Assembly (NCBI RefSeq): GCF_000424005.1
Contig: NZ_AUJB01000008.1
Location: forward strand, 434,001-498,000
Direction of reading: 5' to 3'
DNA: 64,000 nucleotides
Source: Pseudobutyrivibrio ruminis CF1b
Lineage (GTDB): Bacteria; Bacillota; Clostridia; Lachnospirales; Lachnospiraceae
Shown: in pieces, positions 31,120-41,386 of the stretch
Numbering within the stretch: position 1 is the first letter of the stretch
Layout: the number at the start of each line of letters is the position of its first letter
Translations under genes and position numbers: made by a program
Notes under the pieces: model-generated
What the model was told of the DNA's origin: nothing
Databases searched by the model: none
The model's input: only the letters and a program-made list of their open reading frames with translations

Positions 31120-33579
31120 ATGGCACAAAGAATTTATTTAGATAGAAAATGGCGATTTAACGAAAACTTTTCTGAGGATATGATTAATGAGCCAATGGAA
31201 AGCAGCACATTAGTCAACATTCCCCACACTGTTAAAGTGACTCCACTTTCATATTTTGATGAGAACATCTACCAGATGGTGAGTGGATATCAGAAGAGTA
31301 TTTTCGCTCCTACTCAGTGGGAAAATCAGTTTGTTTCACTTGTTTTTGAAGGCGTAGGCCATGCTTGTGATGTTTATGTGAATGGAAAGCATTTGAAACA
31401 TCACGAATGTGGATATACTGCTTTTTCTGTAGATATCACAAAGGTGCTGAAGCTTGGCGAGGAAAACCTAATCACTGTTAAAGTTGATTCCAGAGAGACA
31501 CTTAATCAGCCTCCATTTGGTTATGTTATCGATTACATGACATATGGTGGTATTTACAGAGATGTATATTTCGAGGTTAGAGAAAAGGTTCATTTCAAAG
31601 ACCTGATAGTTCAGCCATCATTACTGGAGAGAGTTTCTACTAATAAGAGATCTCCTAAGCAGATAAAGATGATGAATGTTCAGGGAATTGTTAAGACTGA
31701 GTGCTTCTTCAGAAAGAACGTATATAAGCTGGCAAGCCAGGAGAGATTATTCATCAGACAGTATTTGGACGAAGATTTATTATTCTCTCAGCCTGTAGGT
31801 GGTCTGGAGGAGAAAGACGGTGGATATTACCTCAGCCTTACAAGTGCACCTTCTACTGTAAAGCTTTGGGATATCGAAAGCCCTAGTCTTTATACTCTTA
31901 AGACACAGCTTATTCTTGATGATAAGGTAGTGGATGAGGTTAAAGAGACTATAGGCTTTAGAAGCTCAGAGTTTAGAAAGAATGGATATTACCTTAATGG
32001 TAGAAAGGTAAAGCTCAGAGGATTAAACAGACATCAGTCATATCCATATGTTGGTTATGCTATGCCAGAATCCATGCAGCGACTTGATGCAAAGATTCTC
32101 AAAGAGGAACTTGCATTAAATGCAGTAAGAACATCTCATTATCCTCAGTCACATTACTTCATTGATGAGTGCGACAGATTAGGACTTTTAGTATTTACAG
32201 AGATTCCTGGCTGGCAGCACATCGGTGGTAAGGAATGGCAGAATATTGCAGTAGAGAATACAAAGGATATGGTTCGTCAGTATAGAAATCATCCTTCCAT
32301 TATTCTCTGGGGTGTTCGTATAAACGAATCACCAGATTGCGATGAGTTCTATGAAAGAACAAACGCAGCTGCCCACGAGCTTGATCCTTCAAGACCAACA
32401 GGTGGTGTAAGATGCATAGCAAAGAGTAATCTTCTCGAAGATGTATACACATACAATGATTTCTCATTCTCAGGAAAAAATAAGGGATGTGCTAAAAAGA
32501 GCGACATTACTTCTAATGAAGAAAAGCCTTATTTAATCAGTGAGTACAATGGTCATATGTTCCCAACAAAGCCATTTGACTGGGAGGAGCACAGGCAGGA
32601 GCATGCAATCAGACACGCAACAGTTGTTGATGCGGTGGCAGGAGAGGCTGATATCGCTGGCGCATTTGGCTGGTGTATGTTTGACTACAATACTCACAAG
32701 GATTTCGGTTCGGGAGATAGAATCTGTTATCACGGTGTAATGGATATGTTCAGAAATCCAAAGCTTGCAGCTTCTGTTTATGCAGCTTTCTCTGACACAG
32801 AGACAGTTTTGGATGTTACTACAAGCTTTGATATCGGAGAGCATCCAGCATGTAATCGTGGTAAATCTTACATTATTAGCAATGCTGATTCTGTGAGAAT
32901 GTATAAGAATGATGTGCTTATTAAGGAATATGTTCCAGAGGATAGCAAATTCCAGAACATAAAGCATGGACCTATTTTGATAGATGATTTCGTAGGTGAT
33001 GCTATTGAGCAGGACGGCGAATTCACAAAGGGTCAGGCTAAGCTTATTAAGAAAATCCTTAATGAGGTTACATTAAAAGGATTCAGACCTACACCAACAC
33101 TTGCATGGAACGCATTCAGACTTGTTGCTTTCCATGGCGTGAGTCCTAAAAAGGCAGTGCCAATCTACAATAAGTTTATTGGTGACTGGGGTGGAGAATC
33201 CCGCGAGTATAAGTTTGAAGCTATTAAGGACGGAGAGGTTGTTAAGACTGTTAAGAAGGCGGCAGTTACTCAGGCTAAGATTGAGGCAAAGGCCAGCCAT
33301 ACACTTTTAACAGAGCTTCACACTTATGATGTGGCGAATATTCGAATTAAAATAGTAGATCAGAACGATAATCAATTGTTCTATTTTGCTCAGCCGCTGA
33401 GTTATGAAATTGAGGGTCCATTTGAGATACTTGGACCTAGTGTGGTTTCGCCAATGGGTGGCTGCACGGGAGTATATATTAAATCTATTGGTGAAGATGG
33501 CGATGGAAAGCTCACTATCAAATGTGACGGCCTAGAGCCAGTTACCATTGGATTGTCGGTGGAATGTTTAACTAAGTAA
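31120..33579 (+). CDS. Glycoside hydrolase family 2 beta-galactosidase
   Basis: 819 residues, cytoplasmic (no signal peptide). Sugar-binding jelly roll at ~1-150 (NIPHTVK, FEGVGHACDVYVNG), immunoglobulin-like domain ~170-290, then the TIM barrel: RGLNRHQSYPYVG, the acid/base Glu403 in WGVRINES and the nucleophile Glu475 in LISEYNGH. GH2 also includes beta-glucuronidases and beta-mannosidases; the alpha-galactosidase in the same operon supports galactosides. It starts directly after the tetR stop. Confidence 0.88.
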   Translation: MAQRIYLDRKWRFNENFSEDMINEPMESSTLVNIPHTVKVTPLSYFDENIYQMVSGYQKSIFAPTQWENQFVSLVFEGVGHACDVYVNGKHLKHHECGYTAFSVDITKVLKLGEENLITVKVDSRETLNQPPFGYVIDYMTYGGIYRDVYFEVREKVHFKDLIVQPSLLERVSTNKRSPKQIKMMNVQGIVKTECFFRKNVYKLASQERLFIRQYLDEDLLFSQPVGGLEEKDGGYYLSLTSAPSTVKLWDIESPSLYTLKTQLILDDKVVDEVKETIGFRSSEFRKNGYYLNGRKVKLRGLNRHQSYPYVGYAMPESMQRLDAKILKEELALNAVRTSHYPQSHYFIDECDRLGLLVFTEIPGWQHIGGKEWQNIAVENTKDMVRQYRNHPSIILWGVRINESPDCDEFYERTNAAAHELDPSRPTGGVRCIAKSNLLEDVYTYNDFSFSGKNKGCAKKSDITSNEEKPYLISEYNGHMFPTKPFDWEEHRQEHAIRHATVVDAVAGEADIAGAFGWCMFDYNTHKDFGSGDRICYHGVMDMFRNPKLAASVYAAFSDTETVLDVTTSFDIGEHPACNRGKSYIISNADSVRMYKNDVLIKEYVPEDSKFQNIKHGPILIDDFVGDAIEQDGEFTKGQAKLIKKILNEVTLKGFRPTPTLAWNAFRLVAFHGVSPKKAVPIYNKFIGDWGGESREYKFEAIKDGEVVKTVKKAAVTQAKIEAKASHTLLTELHTYDVANIRIKIVDQNDNQLFYFAQPLSYEIEGPFEILGPSVVSPMGGCTGVYIKSIGEDGDGKLTIKCDGLEPVTIGLSVECLTK

Positions 33580-33603
33580 TTAAGAGGGGTAAAGGTATAA
33601 GTA

Positions 33604-35070
33604 ATGCAAGATAAGAGTAAAGTTATTTTTGGAAATGTTATTGCAGACAAAGATTACAACAAGGCGTGTAAATCTAAGAAAAAGTATGCCAAGAAATTTG
33701 GTGACGATTCTAATGTTGATTACAACATTGTTATCGAAAAGAATGCTCACATTGGCGATGCTCTTGGGGTTTATGACGTTCTTTTAAAGGATGGTCAGTC
33801 TAAGGAGCAGTTCGATACAGAAAAGGGTATTATTGTTGGAAATATCAGAATGGGATTCGGTCATTACCGTATTTCAATGGCTATGGCTTCAGCTGCAAAG
33901 GCTCTTGGCTATACTCCATACTGGATGGATTTAAATGGCTATCCACAGACTACATGTACAAAGGTTATCAGCCACCAGAACGATTTGTATTCAAAGGGCT
34001 CACGTATGTCAAAGAACAAGCTCTTCAACAAATTTATCTGGGAGCCAGCTAACTATGAGTGGTTCAGAAAGCTTTCTTATAATTCTTCAGATCAGAAGAA
34101 CGCTGAGCTTATGGCACCTGTATATAAGAATGTACCAAAAGAGATTCCTGTTGTTGGAACTCACGTATGGCCGGCACAGGCAGCTATTCATGCTGGTATG
34201 AAGTACGTTGTAAATGCTATTCCAGATAACTGGCCAATGGCTCTTCATTTTGCAGAGGGCAGCGTTCACACAATCCAGTGCAAGAATGCTTACATGGGAT
34301 ACCGTATCTGTAATGGTATGGCACCAAATAATGCAGTATGTAATCCAATGCCAAATGATGATTTGGTTTACACAGGTCACTACATTGACCATGAGCTTGT
34401 TAGCAATATCGAGGCTGACTGCGATGCAAGAATGACCAGAAAGCATGATGGAAAGGCTATGCGTTTCCTTCTTACAATCGGTGGTGCTGGTGCTCAGAAG
34501 GAGATTTTCGCAGCTATCATAAAGTACCTCCTTCCAGCAATCAAGGAAAACAAGGCTATGCTTTATGTAAACGTTGGTGATTACAAGAATGTATGGGATG
34601 ACCTTATGGCTGAGATTCCAGAGATGAAGGCTGTAGCTACTGAGCATTTCAATGAGTTTGAGGCTACATCAAAGTTTGCAGAGGATGCTATTACAGGTGA
34701 TGTTTCAGGTATCCACGGCTTCTACCACGAGAACATTTTCGAGGCAGTTTATGTTACAAATCTTCTTATGAGAAGCTGCGATGTTCTCGTTACAAAGCCA
34801 TCAGAGCTTGCTTTCTATCCAATTCCCAAGCTCTTTATTAAGAGAGTAGGAAAGCATGAGATGTGGGGCGCTATTCATTCAGCGGAAATGGGAGATGGTA
34901 CATTAGAGTGCAGAGACATTCCTCATACTATTCAGATGATTGATATGTTTATGAAGGATGACAAGCTTCTGACAGATATGTGCGAGAGCATTAAGGTTAA
35001 TAAGACAATCGGTCTCTACGATGGAGCTTACAAGGTAGTTGAGCTTGCTATGGGACTTAAGAATAAGTAA
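33604..35070 (+). CDS. Putative GT-B-fold glycosyltransferase-like protein
   Basis: 488 residues, no signal peptide. I see a GT28/MGDG-synthase-like pattern, not a named family: IVGNIRMGFGHYRISMAMA near 78-96 (glycine-rich N-domain loop), LTIGGAGAQKEIF near 285 (nucleotide-sugar domain loop) and VTKPSELAFYPIPKLF near 398 (the acidic donor-binding segment). It lies 24 bases after the GH2 gene and before the symporter in a galactoside operon, with highly expressed codon style. It could transfer galactose to a lipid or other acceptor, or be a catabolic enzyme with this fold; function is open. Confidence 0.6.
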   Translation: MQDKSKVIFGNVIADKDYNKACKSKKKYAKKFGDDSNVDYNIVIEKNAHIGDALGVYDVLLKDGQSKEQFDTEKGIIVGNIRMGFGHYRISMAMASAAKALGYTPYWMDLNGYPQTTCTKVISHQNDLYSKGSRMSKNKLFNKFIWEPANYEWFRKLSYNSSDQKNAELMAPVYKNVPKEIPVVGTHVWPAQAAIHAGMKYVVNAIPDNWPMALHFAEGSVHTIQCKNAYMGYRICNGMAPNNAVCNPMPNDDLVYTGHYIDHELVSNIEADCDARMTRKHDGKAMRFLLTIGGAGAQKEIFAAIIKYLLPAIKENKAMLYVNVGDYKNVWDDLMAEIPEMKAVATEHFNEFEATSKFAEDAITGDVSGIHGFYHENIFEAVYVTNLLMRSCDVLVTKPSELAFYPIPKLFIKRVGKHEMWGAIHSAEMGDGTLECRDIPHTIQMIDMFMKDDKLLTDMCESIKVNKTIGLYDGAYKVVELAMGLKNK

Positions 35071-35089
35071 TAAGGGAAGGGTAATTAAA

Positions 35090-36505
35090 ATGGAAACACG
35101 AAAAAAATTAACAGGTACTGAGAAATTTGCCTATGGATTGGGAGCTGTAGGTAAGGATATGGTGTATATGCTTTCAGCATCATACATTTCAATATACTTT
35201 TTGGATGTAATGGGAATATCTGCGGTAGCTATAGGTATTCTTCTTATGGTTGCAAGAGTATTTGATGCTTTTAACGACCCATTAATGGGTGTTTTGGTTG
35301 CTAAGACAAAGTCACGTTGGGGTAAGTTCAGACCTTGGCTGATGATTGGAACCGTAACTAATGCTATTGTTCTTTATATGATGTTTAGCATTCCACCTTC
35401 ACTTGATGGTGCTGGGCTTGTTGCATATGCATCTGTCACTTATATCCTTTGGGGCGTTACATATACAATGATGGATATTCCATATTGGTCAATGGTTCCT
35501 GCTTTTACAGAGTCAGGTAAGGAAAGAGAAGGCCTTTCTGCATTTGCTCGTTCATGTGCAGGCGTTGGTTCGGCACTGGTTTCTATTATTACTGTTATGA
35601 GTGTTGGTGCTCTTGGCAAGATGTGCGGAGGCAACACAGATAACGAAATCAACAGACTTGGATATAGCAAATTTGCACTTATTATTGCGTTAATATTTGT
35701 TGTATTTATTTCAATTACATGTCTTTTCATTAAAGAAAAATCTACAGTAGATATGAAGTCAGCCTCTATCAAAGACATGTTTAAGGCTCTTATTCAGAAT
35801 GATCAGGCTATGACAGTTGTTATTGCCATTGTTATGATTAACACTGCACTTTATTTTACTCAGCAGTTGGTATACTTTTTCTTAAAGTATGATTTTAGCC
35901 CTGCTACATATCGTGATGATTTTACTCTTTTTAATACTGTAGGTGGCGGTTGCCAGATATTAGCAATGATGCTTTTATTCCCAATACTTAGAAAGTTTAT
36001 GGATACAGTAAAAATATTCTATACATGCTTTGGAATGGCTGTTTTCGGATATATTTTGATTATTATCATTGCACTTTCAGGAACAGGAAAAATTACGTGG
36101 CTTCTTATTCCTGCAGCTCTTATTATGGCTGCAGTAGGCGTTCTCAATGTAATCATTACAGTATTCCTTGCAAATACAGTAGATTATGGCGAGTGGAAAA
36201 ATTACAGAAGAGATGAATCAGTTATTTTTTCTATGCAAACCTTTGTAGTTAAGCTTGCATCTGGTATTTCAGGCTTCATGTCATCAATGGTGCTTGCTAT
36301 ATTTAGTATTAATCCTGATAAAGAGGCAAAAGTAGTTAAGGCTATTTCTGATTCACAGAGATTTGGTCTTCGATTTACAATGACACTTATTCCGATTGCT
36401 GTTCTTGCGATTGGCGCTATTGTATTCAAGAAGCGTTATATTCTTTTTGATACAAAGATGGATGAAATTACTGATGAAATTGAAGGCAGAAAAGCTATTT
36501 CATAA
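35090..36505 (+). CDS. GPH-family sugar:cation symporter (MelB-like)
   Basis: Glycoside-pentoside-hexuronide:cation symporter, 471 residues with about twelve hydrophobic helices. ATG 35090 follows GGGAAGGG. The family signature is clear: EKFAYGLGAVGKDMVY at the start, then FDAFNDPLMGVLVAKTKSRWGKFRPW in loop 2-3 (two parts), and TVDYGEWKNYRRDES late in the protein. It probably imports alpha- or beta-galactosides (melibiose, lactose, raffinose type) for the two intracellular galactosidases flanking it. Confidence 0.9.
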   Translation: METRKKLTGTEKFAYGLGAVGKDMVYMLSASYISIYFLDVMGISAVAIGILLMVARVFDAFNDPLMGVLVAKTKSRWGKFRPWLMIGTVTNAIVLYMMFSIPPSLDGAGLVAYASVTYILWGVTYTMMDIPYWSMVPAFTESGKEREGLSAFARSCAGVGSALVSIITVMSVGALGKMCGGNTDNEINRLGYSKFALIIALIFVVFISITCLFIKEKSTVDMKSASIKDMFKALIQNDQAMTVVIAIVMINTALYFTQQLVYFFLKYDFSPATYRDDFTLFNTVGGGCQILAMMLLFPILRKFMDTVKIFYTCFGMAVFGYILIIIIALSGTGKITWLLIPAALIMAAVGVLNVIITVFLANTVDYGEWKNYRRDESVIFSMQTFVVKLASGISGFMSSMVLAIFSINPDKEAKVVKAISDSQRFGLRFTMTLIPIAVLAIGAIVFKKRYILFDTKMDEITDEIEGRKAIS

Positions 36506-36520
36506 GATAGGAGAATAAAA

Positions 36521-38857
36521 ATGATAAAAGCTGATGGTAAAGTATTTATTTTAAATACTAACAATACTACATACGCATTTCGCGTATTAGAGACAGGTCA
36601 GCTGGAACATTTGTATTATGGAAGGCTCATCCACGAGGATGAGCCATCTGTGCTTAATGAAAAGCGCGCATTTGCTCCAGGAAATACTGTTACTTACAAT
36701 TCTGAGCATCCTGAGCTTACTTTGGAGGATGTCAGACTTGAAACTTCAGCAATTGGGAAGGGTGATTTCAGGGAGCCTATGGTAGAGGTAATCTGCGCTG
36801 ATGGCAGCAGCACACTTGATTTTGTTTATGACAGCTATCAGGTAATTAACTGTAAGCCAGAGCTTCAGGGACTGCCTAGTTCATATGATGAGGATGACAA
36901 TGCCAAGACACTTGAGGTTACATTAAAGGATAAGAATCATGGATTTACATTGGTGCTTTCTTATTCAGTGTTTGAGGAGTGTGATGTAATTACACGTACT
37001 GCCAGATTTATTAACAGCTCAGATGAATCTGTTAAGCTTACACGTATGCTTTCCATGATTCTTGACTATGATAGAGCAGGCTTAAAGGTAACTTCATTCC
37101 ACGGTTCCTGGACAAGAGAAATGAACAAGGCTGATATGATTCTTACAGCAGGAAAGCTTGTTAATTCATCTTTTACAGGCACAAGTTCTAATCGCTGCAA
37201 TCCCTTCTTTATGGTCGCAGAAGCTGATACCACAGAGACTGATGGCGATGTTTGGGGATTCAACCTTGTATATTCAGGCAACCACTATTCAGCTACTGAG
37301 GTATCACCTTGGGGAAAGACAAGAGTTGCCTATGGTATCAATCCACAGAACTTCTCTTGGACACTTGAGGCAGGAGAGGAGTTCCAAGCTCCAGAGGCAG
37401 TGCTTACATATTCTGGCGCTGGCTACAGACAGATGAGTCTGAACATGCACGATTTTGTTCGTGAGCACATCACCAGAGGCACTTGGAAGTATAAGGAGCG
37501 TCCAATTCTTATCAACAGCTGGGAGGCATCATATTTTGATTTCACAGACAAGTCTCTTGTAAAGCTTGCAAAGACTGCCAAGGATACAGGCATGGAACTT
37601 TTTGTTATGGATGACGGCTGGTTCGGCGAGAGAAATGATGATAAGAGAGCTCTCGGAGACTGGGATATCGTAAATACGAAGAAGCTTCCAGGTGGCCTTG
37701 AGGGACTTGCAAAGAAGATTAACGACCTTGGTCTTATGTTTGGTCTTTGGGTGGAGCCTGAGATGATTAATGTTGACAGCGAGCTTTATCGCAAACATCC
37801 AGAGTGGGCTATCGACATTCCGGGAATGGATCACGCTGAGGGACGTAATCAGAGATTACTTGACCTTTGCAATCCAGAGGTTGTTGATTACATGATAGAC
37901 AGAATGAGCGAAGTTTTCGCTACACCTGGTCTTTCATATATCAAGTGGGATATGAACCGCAACTTCTCAGATTACTATTCAAAGTATCTTCCGGCTGAAA
38001 AGCAGCAGGAGGTTAGCCATAGATATGTTCTTGGATTCTATAGACTCCTTAGAACACTTGCAGAGAAATTCCCTGACATTCTTATGGAGGGATGCGCATC
38101 AGGTGGAAACAGATTTGATCTTGGCGCCCTTTGCTATTACCCACAGATTTGGGCAAGTGATAACACAGATGCAGTAAGCCGACTTACAATTCAGAATGGT
38201 TATTCATATGCATATCCACAGAGTACATATACAGCTCATGTATCTGCATGTCCAAACCATCAGACACTTCGTGTGACACCTATCGAGAGCCGTTTTGCTG
38301 TAGCAAGCTTTGGTGTACTTGGTTACGAGCTTAATCTTAATGAGGCAAAGTCTGAGGACATTGCCAGCGTTAAGGCTCAGATAGAACTTTATAAAACATA
38401 CAGAAAGACACTTCAGTTCGGAGATTTCTATCGCCTTAAGGATGGAAACATCTACGAGTGGAGTATTGTGGATAAGAATAAAAACACTGCTGTAACTATG
38501 CTTATGCAGCGTGAGATTATGGCAGGAGAGCAGTATCTTAGAATAGATCAGGCCGGGCTTGATAATGATTCTAAGTATCACTTCTTTGGAAGAAAGCTTG
38601 AATATAATCTTAAAGGATTTGGAGATTTAGTTAATACAGTAGCGCCTGTTCATATCAAACAGGACGGCGTACTTCATAACGTAATTGCGAAGTTCGTAAA
38701 GATGCCAGGAGAGAATGAAGACTTTGTAGCTTCAGGAGATACACTTAACAATGCAGGTGTAAAGCTTTCACAGTCCTTCGTAGGAACAGGATATAACGAG
38801 CAGGTTCGTTACTTCCCAGACTTCGGAGCACGTTTATATTTTGCAGAGAGAATATAA
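36521..38857 (+). CDS. Glycoside hydrolase family 36 alpha-galactosidase
   Basis: 778 residues, cytoplasmic. Releases terminal alpha-galactose from melibiose, raffinose and related sugars. N-terminal beta-sandwich ~1-330, then the barrel with NSWEASYFDFT, DDGWFGERNDD, nucleophile Asp477 in YIKWDMNR and acid/base Asp547 in WASDNTDAV; GCASGGNRFDLG lies between. Length and motifs match the large bacterial tetrameric AgaA/RafA group. AGGAG precedes ATG 36521. Last gene of the operon, followed by a long hairpin. Confidence 0.94.
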   Translation: MIKADGKVFILNTNNTTYAFRVLETGQLEHLYYGRLIHEDEPSVLNEKRAFAPGNTVTYNSEHPELTLEDVRLETSAIGKGDFREPMVEVICADGSSTLDFVYDSYQVINCKPELQGLPSSYDEDDNAKTLEVTLKDKNHGFTLVLSYSVFEECDVITRTARFINSSDESVKLTRMLSMILDYDRAGLKVTSFHGSWTREMNKADMILTAGKLVNSSFTGTSSNRCNPFFMVAEADTTETDGDVWGFNLVYSGNHYSATEVSPWGKTRVAYGINPQNFSWTLEAGEEFQAPEAVLTYSGAGYRQMSLNMHDFVREHITRGTWKYKERPILINSWEASYFDFTDKSLVKLAKTAKDTGMELFVMDDGWFGERNDDKRALGDWDIVNTKKLPGGLEGLAKKINDLGLMFGLWVEPEMINVDSELYRKHPEWAIDIPGMDHAEGRNQRLLDLCNPEVVDYMIDRMSEVFATPGLSYIKWDMNRNFSDYYSKYLPAEKQQEVSHRYVLGFYRLLRTLAEKFPDILMEGCASGGNRFDLGALCYYPQIWASDNTDAVSRLTIQNGYSYAYPQSTYTAHVSACPNHQTLRVTPIESRFAVASFGVLGYELNLNEAKSEDIASVKAQIELYKTYRKTLQFGDFYRLKDGNIYEWSIVDKNKNTAVTMLMQREIMAGEQYLRIDQAGLDNDSKYHFFGRKLEYNLKGFGDLVNTVAPVHIKQDGVLHNVIAKFVKMPGENEDFVASGDTLNNAGVKLSQSFVGTGYNEQVRYFPDFGARLYFAERI

Positions 38858-38858
38858 T

Positions 38859-38960
38859 AAAAGCAACTTGTAGCTATCAATCTCTTAGAGTTACTCAAGC
38901 GAAACTTTCTATGTTGAGCGGAGTAATTCTAAGGATTGAGAGCGTAACAAGTTGCTTTTT
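38859..38960. terminator. Long bidirectional hairpin terminator
   Basis: Outer stem AAAAGCAACTTGT (38859-38871) pairs with ACAAGTTGCTTTT (38947-38959); inside, TCAATCTCTTAGAGTTACTC pairs imperfectly with GAGTAATTCTAAGGATTGA around a 24-base apex. A/T runs on both sides allow termination of both convergent genes. About 100 bases, longer than an ordinary terminator. Confidence 0.8.
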
Positions 38961-38970
38961 ATTTTGACTT

Positions 38971-40248
38971 TTACTGTACTTTTTTATCAATGTAGTTGCT
39001 TTTGTATTTACTGTATACAATCTTTTGTGCTTTGTACAATCCTGTGTATCCTGATACCCAGTAAGAGAAAGCTACTGCTAAAAGGAAGTAAGGCATTGGC
39101 TCGTAGCCGAATAATTCAAAGCAGATAAGTAAGCTTGATATTGGACAGTTGGTAACTCCGCAGAAAAGAGCACCCATTCCTACGGCAGCCATAAGTGGTG
39201 CCGGAAGACCGAGGATTGGTCCCAGCGCAGCGCCTAAGGTCGCACCTATAAATAATGTTGGAACGATTTCACCACCTTTATATCCGCAGGATAATGTGAG
39301 GGTGGTGAAAATTATTTTAAGTAAAAAGAACTGTAATCCAATAGTTGCACCTGTAAAGCAGGATGCGATGATTGCAGAACCTGTACTATTGTAAGTCTGG
39401 TTTCCGACTAAAAGAGTAAGTATAAGAACTGAAGTACCACCAACAACAGCTTTTATGTATGGGTTAGTGAGCTTTCCTGAAAGGAACTCTTCATATTTAT
39501 GCAGACAGGTACAAAACAATATTGATACGAAACCGCATATTACAGCGAAAACACATATTAAAACTGCGTTCTTAACTCCAAATGAAGGAATGTCAGGGAT
39601 GAGATATTCATCAGCACCTAATCCCATTTTAGCTGCTATAGCTCTTGCTACAAGTGAAGAAATAACACATGGTACCAAAGCAGCATAGTGCATGATTCCT
39701 ACAGAAATAACTTCCATAGAAAAAATTGCGGCAGCCATTGGTGTTCCAAACAATGCTGAAAAGGCTGCACTCATTCCACACATAATCATAGTTTTTTTAT
39801 CTGTAGAATTAAGTCTGAAGGCGCGTCCAATCCCATTTCCAATGGCACCTCCCATCTGAAGAGCAGCACCCTCACGTCCGGCAGAACCACCGATTAAATG
39901 TGTAATGCAGGTGGCAATAAAGATCAGTGGAGCAAGTCTAAATGGAAGCTTTTCATCAGATTGAATGGCAGCAATAACGGTATTTGTTCCGCTGTCTTTT
40001 TCCTTTAGAACGGTTTTGTATATAAATGTAATAATGACTGCACCAACAGGTAGAAAATATATAATCCAAGGATGGGCTTCTCTTGTTTGAATAACAAATC
40101 TCATGGAAAGACCAAAGGCTGATGCGAAGGCACCAACAAATAATCCTACAAGTATTGAAGCAATTGTCCAGGATACTACAGACAATGCGCGATGGCCGTT
40201 GTGGTCTATTTTATGATAGGCTTTTTTCTTAAATTCGTCGTTAATCAT
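38971..40248 (-). CDS. ClC-family chloride channel or H+/anion antiporter
   Basis: 425 residues, polytopic. GSAGREGAALQMGGAIG (about 116-132) is the ClC GKxGPxxH-type motif with the gating Glu; GGEIVPTLFIGATLGA near 325 is the C-terminal selectivity motif. No C-terminal CBS domains. Members move chloride or fluoride; the gating Glu and lack of fluoride-riboswitch-like sequence nearby do not decide. Convergent with the alpha-galactosidase, divergent from the lipid kinase. Confidence 0.9.
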   Translation of the reverse strand: MINDEFKKKAYHKIDHNGHRALSVVSWTIASILVGLFVGAFASAFGLSMRFVIQTREAHPWIIYFLPVGAVIITFIYKTVLKEKDSGTNTVIAAIQSDEKLPFRLAPLIFIATCITHLIGGSAGREGAALQMGGAIGNGIGRAFRLNSTDKKTMIMCGMSAAFSALFGTPMAAAIFSMEVISVGIMHYAALVPCVISSLVARAIAAKMGLGADEYLIPDIPSFGVKNAVLICVFAVICGFVSILFCTCLHKYEEFLSGKLTNPYIKAVVGGTSVLILTLLVGNQTYNSTGSAIIASCFTGATIGLQFFLLKIIFTTLTLSCGYKGGEIVPTLFIGATLGAALGPILGLPAPLMAAVGMGALFCGVTNCPISSLLICFELFGYEPMPYFLLAVAFSYWVSGYTGLYKAQKIVYSKYKSNYIDKKVQ

Positions 40249-40323
40249 GGTGTTCCACCTTTCTTTTTTATCGATAGTTTATATGCTATCATTATTACAT
40301 ATTATAGAAAAGGTATTTTTATT

Positions 40324-41250
40324 ATGAAGAATGTTTTTATTGTAAACAAAGCATCAAGAACAGGAAAAGCGGCTGATACCTGGGCGAAAATAGATGAGTA
40401 TTTGAAAAATAACAAAGTGGAATACCAAATCTTTTTTACTGCAGGAGCAGGTGATGCTACAGAATTTGCCCGTCAGGCTACAAGCTCGGGGGAGAAGGTA
40501 GGTCTTTTTGTTATGGGGGGAGATGGCACTTTAAATGAGGCTTTGAATGGAATAGCTGATTTTGAAAATACATTATATACCCCTTTGCCATCTGGTTCTG
40601 CAAATGATTTTGTGAGTGGTATTGGCCTTCAGGGGGATGTCGTTGATATTCTCGATAGAGCATTAAACACAGAGGAATACAAAATATATGATATAGGTAA
40701 GGTTATATATGAAGGCGGGGAGAGACTGTTTGGGGTCAGCTCTGGGATTGGAGTAGATGCCTATGTGTGTTTACAGGCTTTGACCAGCAGGTTAAAGAAA
40801 TTCCTCAATAGATTTGGCCTGGGCGCTGCCACCTATGGGCTCCTTACTGTAGGTGATATTTTTACCATGCCATTTATCGATGGTGAAATTACCACATGGT
40901 TTAAAGATGAAAAGAGAGAGTTTTATTTTAATGGTACTATCTTTGCAGCAGCTATGAACTGTAAGGCCGAGGGTGGTGGAATACCTATGGCGCCAAATGC
41001 CAGACCAGACTCAGGATACCTAACAGCTTTTTGTGCTCATGATATAAGTAGACTGAAATGTCTGTGCCTGTTACCATTTTTAATAGCTGGAAAGCATGAG
41101 GGTAAGCCTGGTTTTAATTTATTAAATTTTGATAAAATCCATATCAAATTAAAATCGCCAATGTGCCTTCATGTAGATGGGGAACACGTTGGATTTTTTG
41201 AGGAAATTCGCTTTGAGTGTTTGCCCCATGCCCTGAAAATACGTGGCTGA
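40324..41250 (+). CDS. Diacylglycerol kinase-family lipid kinase (YegS/DgkB-like)
   Basis: 308 residues from ATG 40324; the longer upstream frame would overlap the divergent ClC gene and lacks family sequence. N-terminal FIVNKASRTGKA, then the catalytic GGDGTLNEALNGI near 68-80 and PLPSGSANDFVSGIG near 93, with VDGE near the C-terminus. It phosphorylates diacylglycerol or a related lipid at the membrane. Monocistronic; 75 bases to the divergent ClC start. Confidence 0.9.
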   Translation: MKNVFIVNKASRTGKAADTWAKIDEYLKNNKVEYQIFFTAGAGDATEFARQATSSGEKVGLFVMGGDGTLNEALNGIADFENTLYTPLPSGSANDFVSGIGLQGDVVDILDRALNTEEYKIYDIGKVIYEGGERLFGVSSGIGVDAYVCLQALTSRLKKFLNRFGLGAATYGLLTVGDIFTMPFIDGEITTWFKDEKREFYFNGTIFAAAMNCKAEGGGIPMAPNARPDSGYLTAFCAHDISRLKCLCLLPFLIAGKHEGKPGFNLLNFDKIHIKLKSPMCLHVDGEHVGFFEEIRFECLPHALKIRG

Positions 41251-41386
41251 TGCTTATACAATTTATAAAAAAACTATTAAATAATCCACAGCTGTCGCAT
41301 TGTTATTTTCTTTATACAAGGGTATAATGTTATAGAAAGTAACGGGGAGATTATTCTCAAAAATAATTAATAAGGAGGATGGAAAT

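Noticed and set aside
40265-40310. Operator-like GATAG...CTATC inverted repeat between ClC and lipid kinase genes
   Set aside because: Short AT-rich palindrome in an AT-rich promoter gap; no regulator or second copy to support it.
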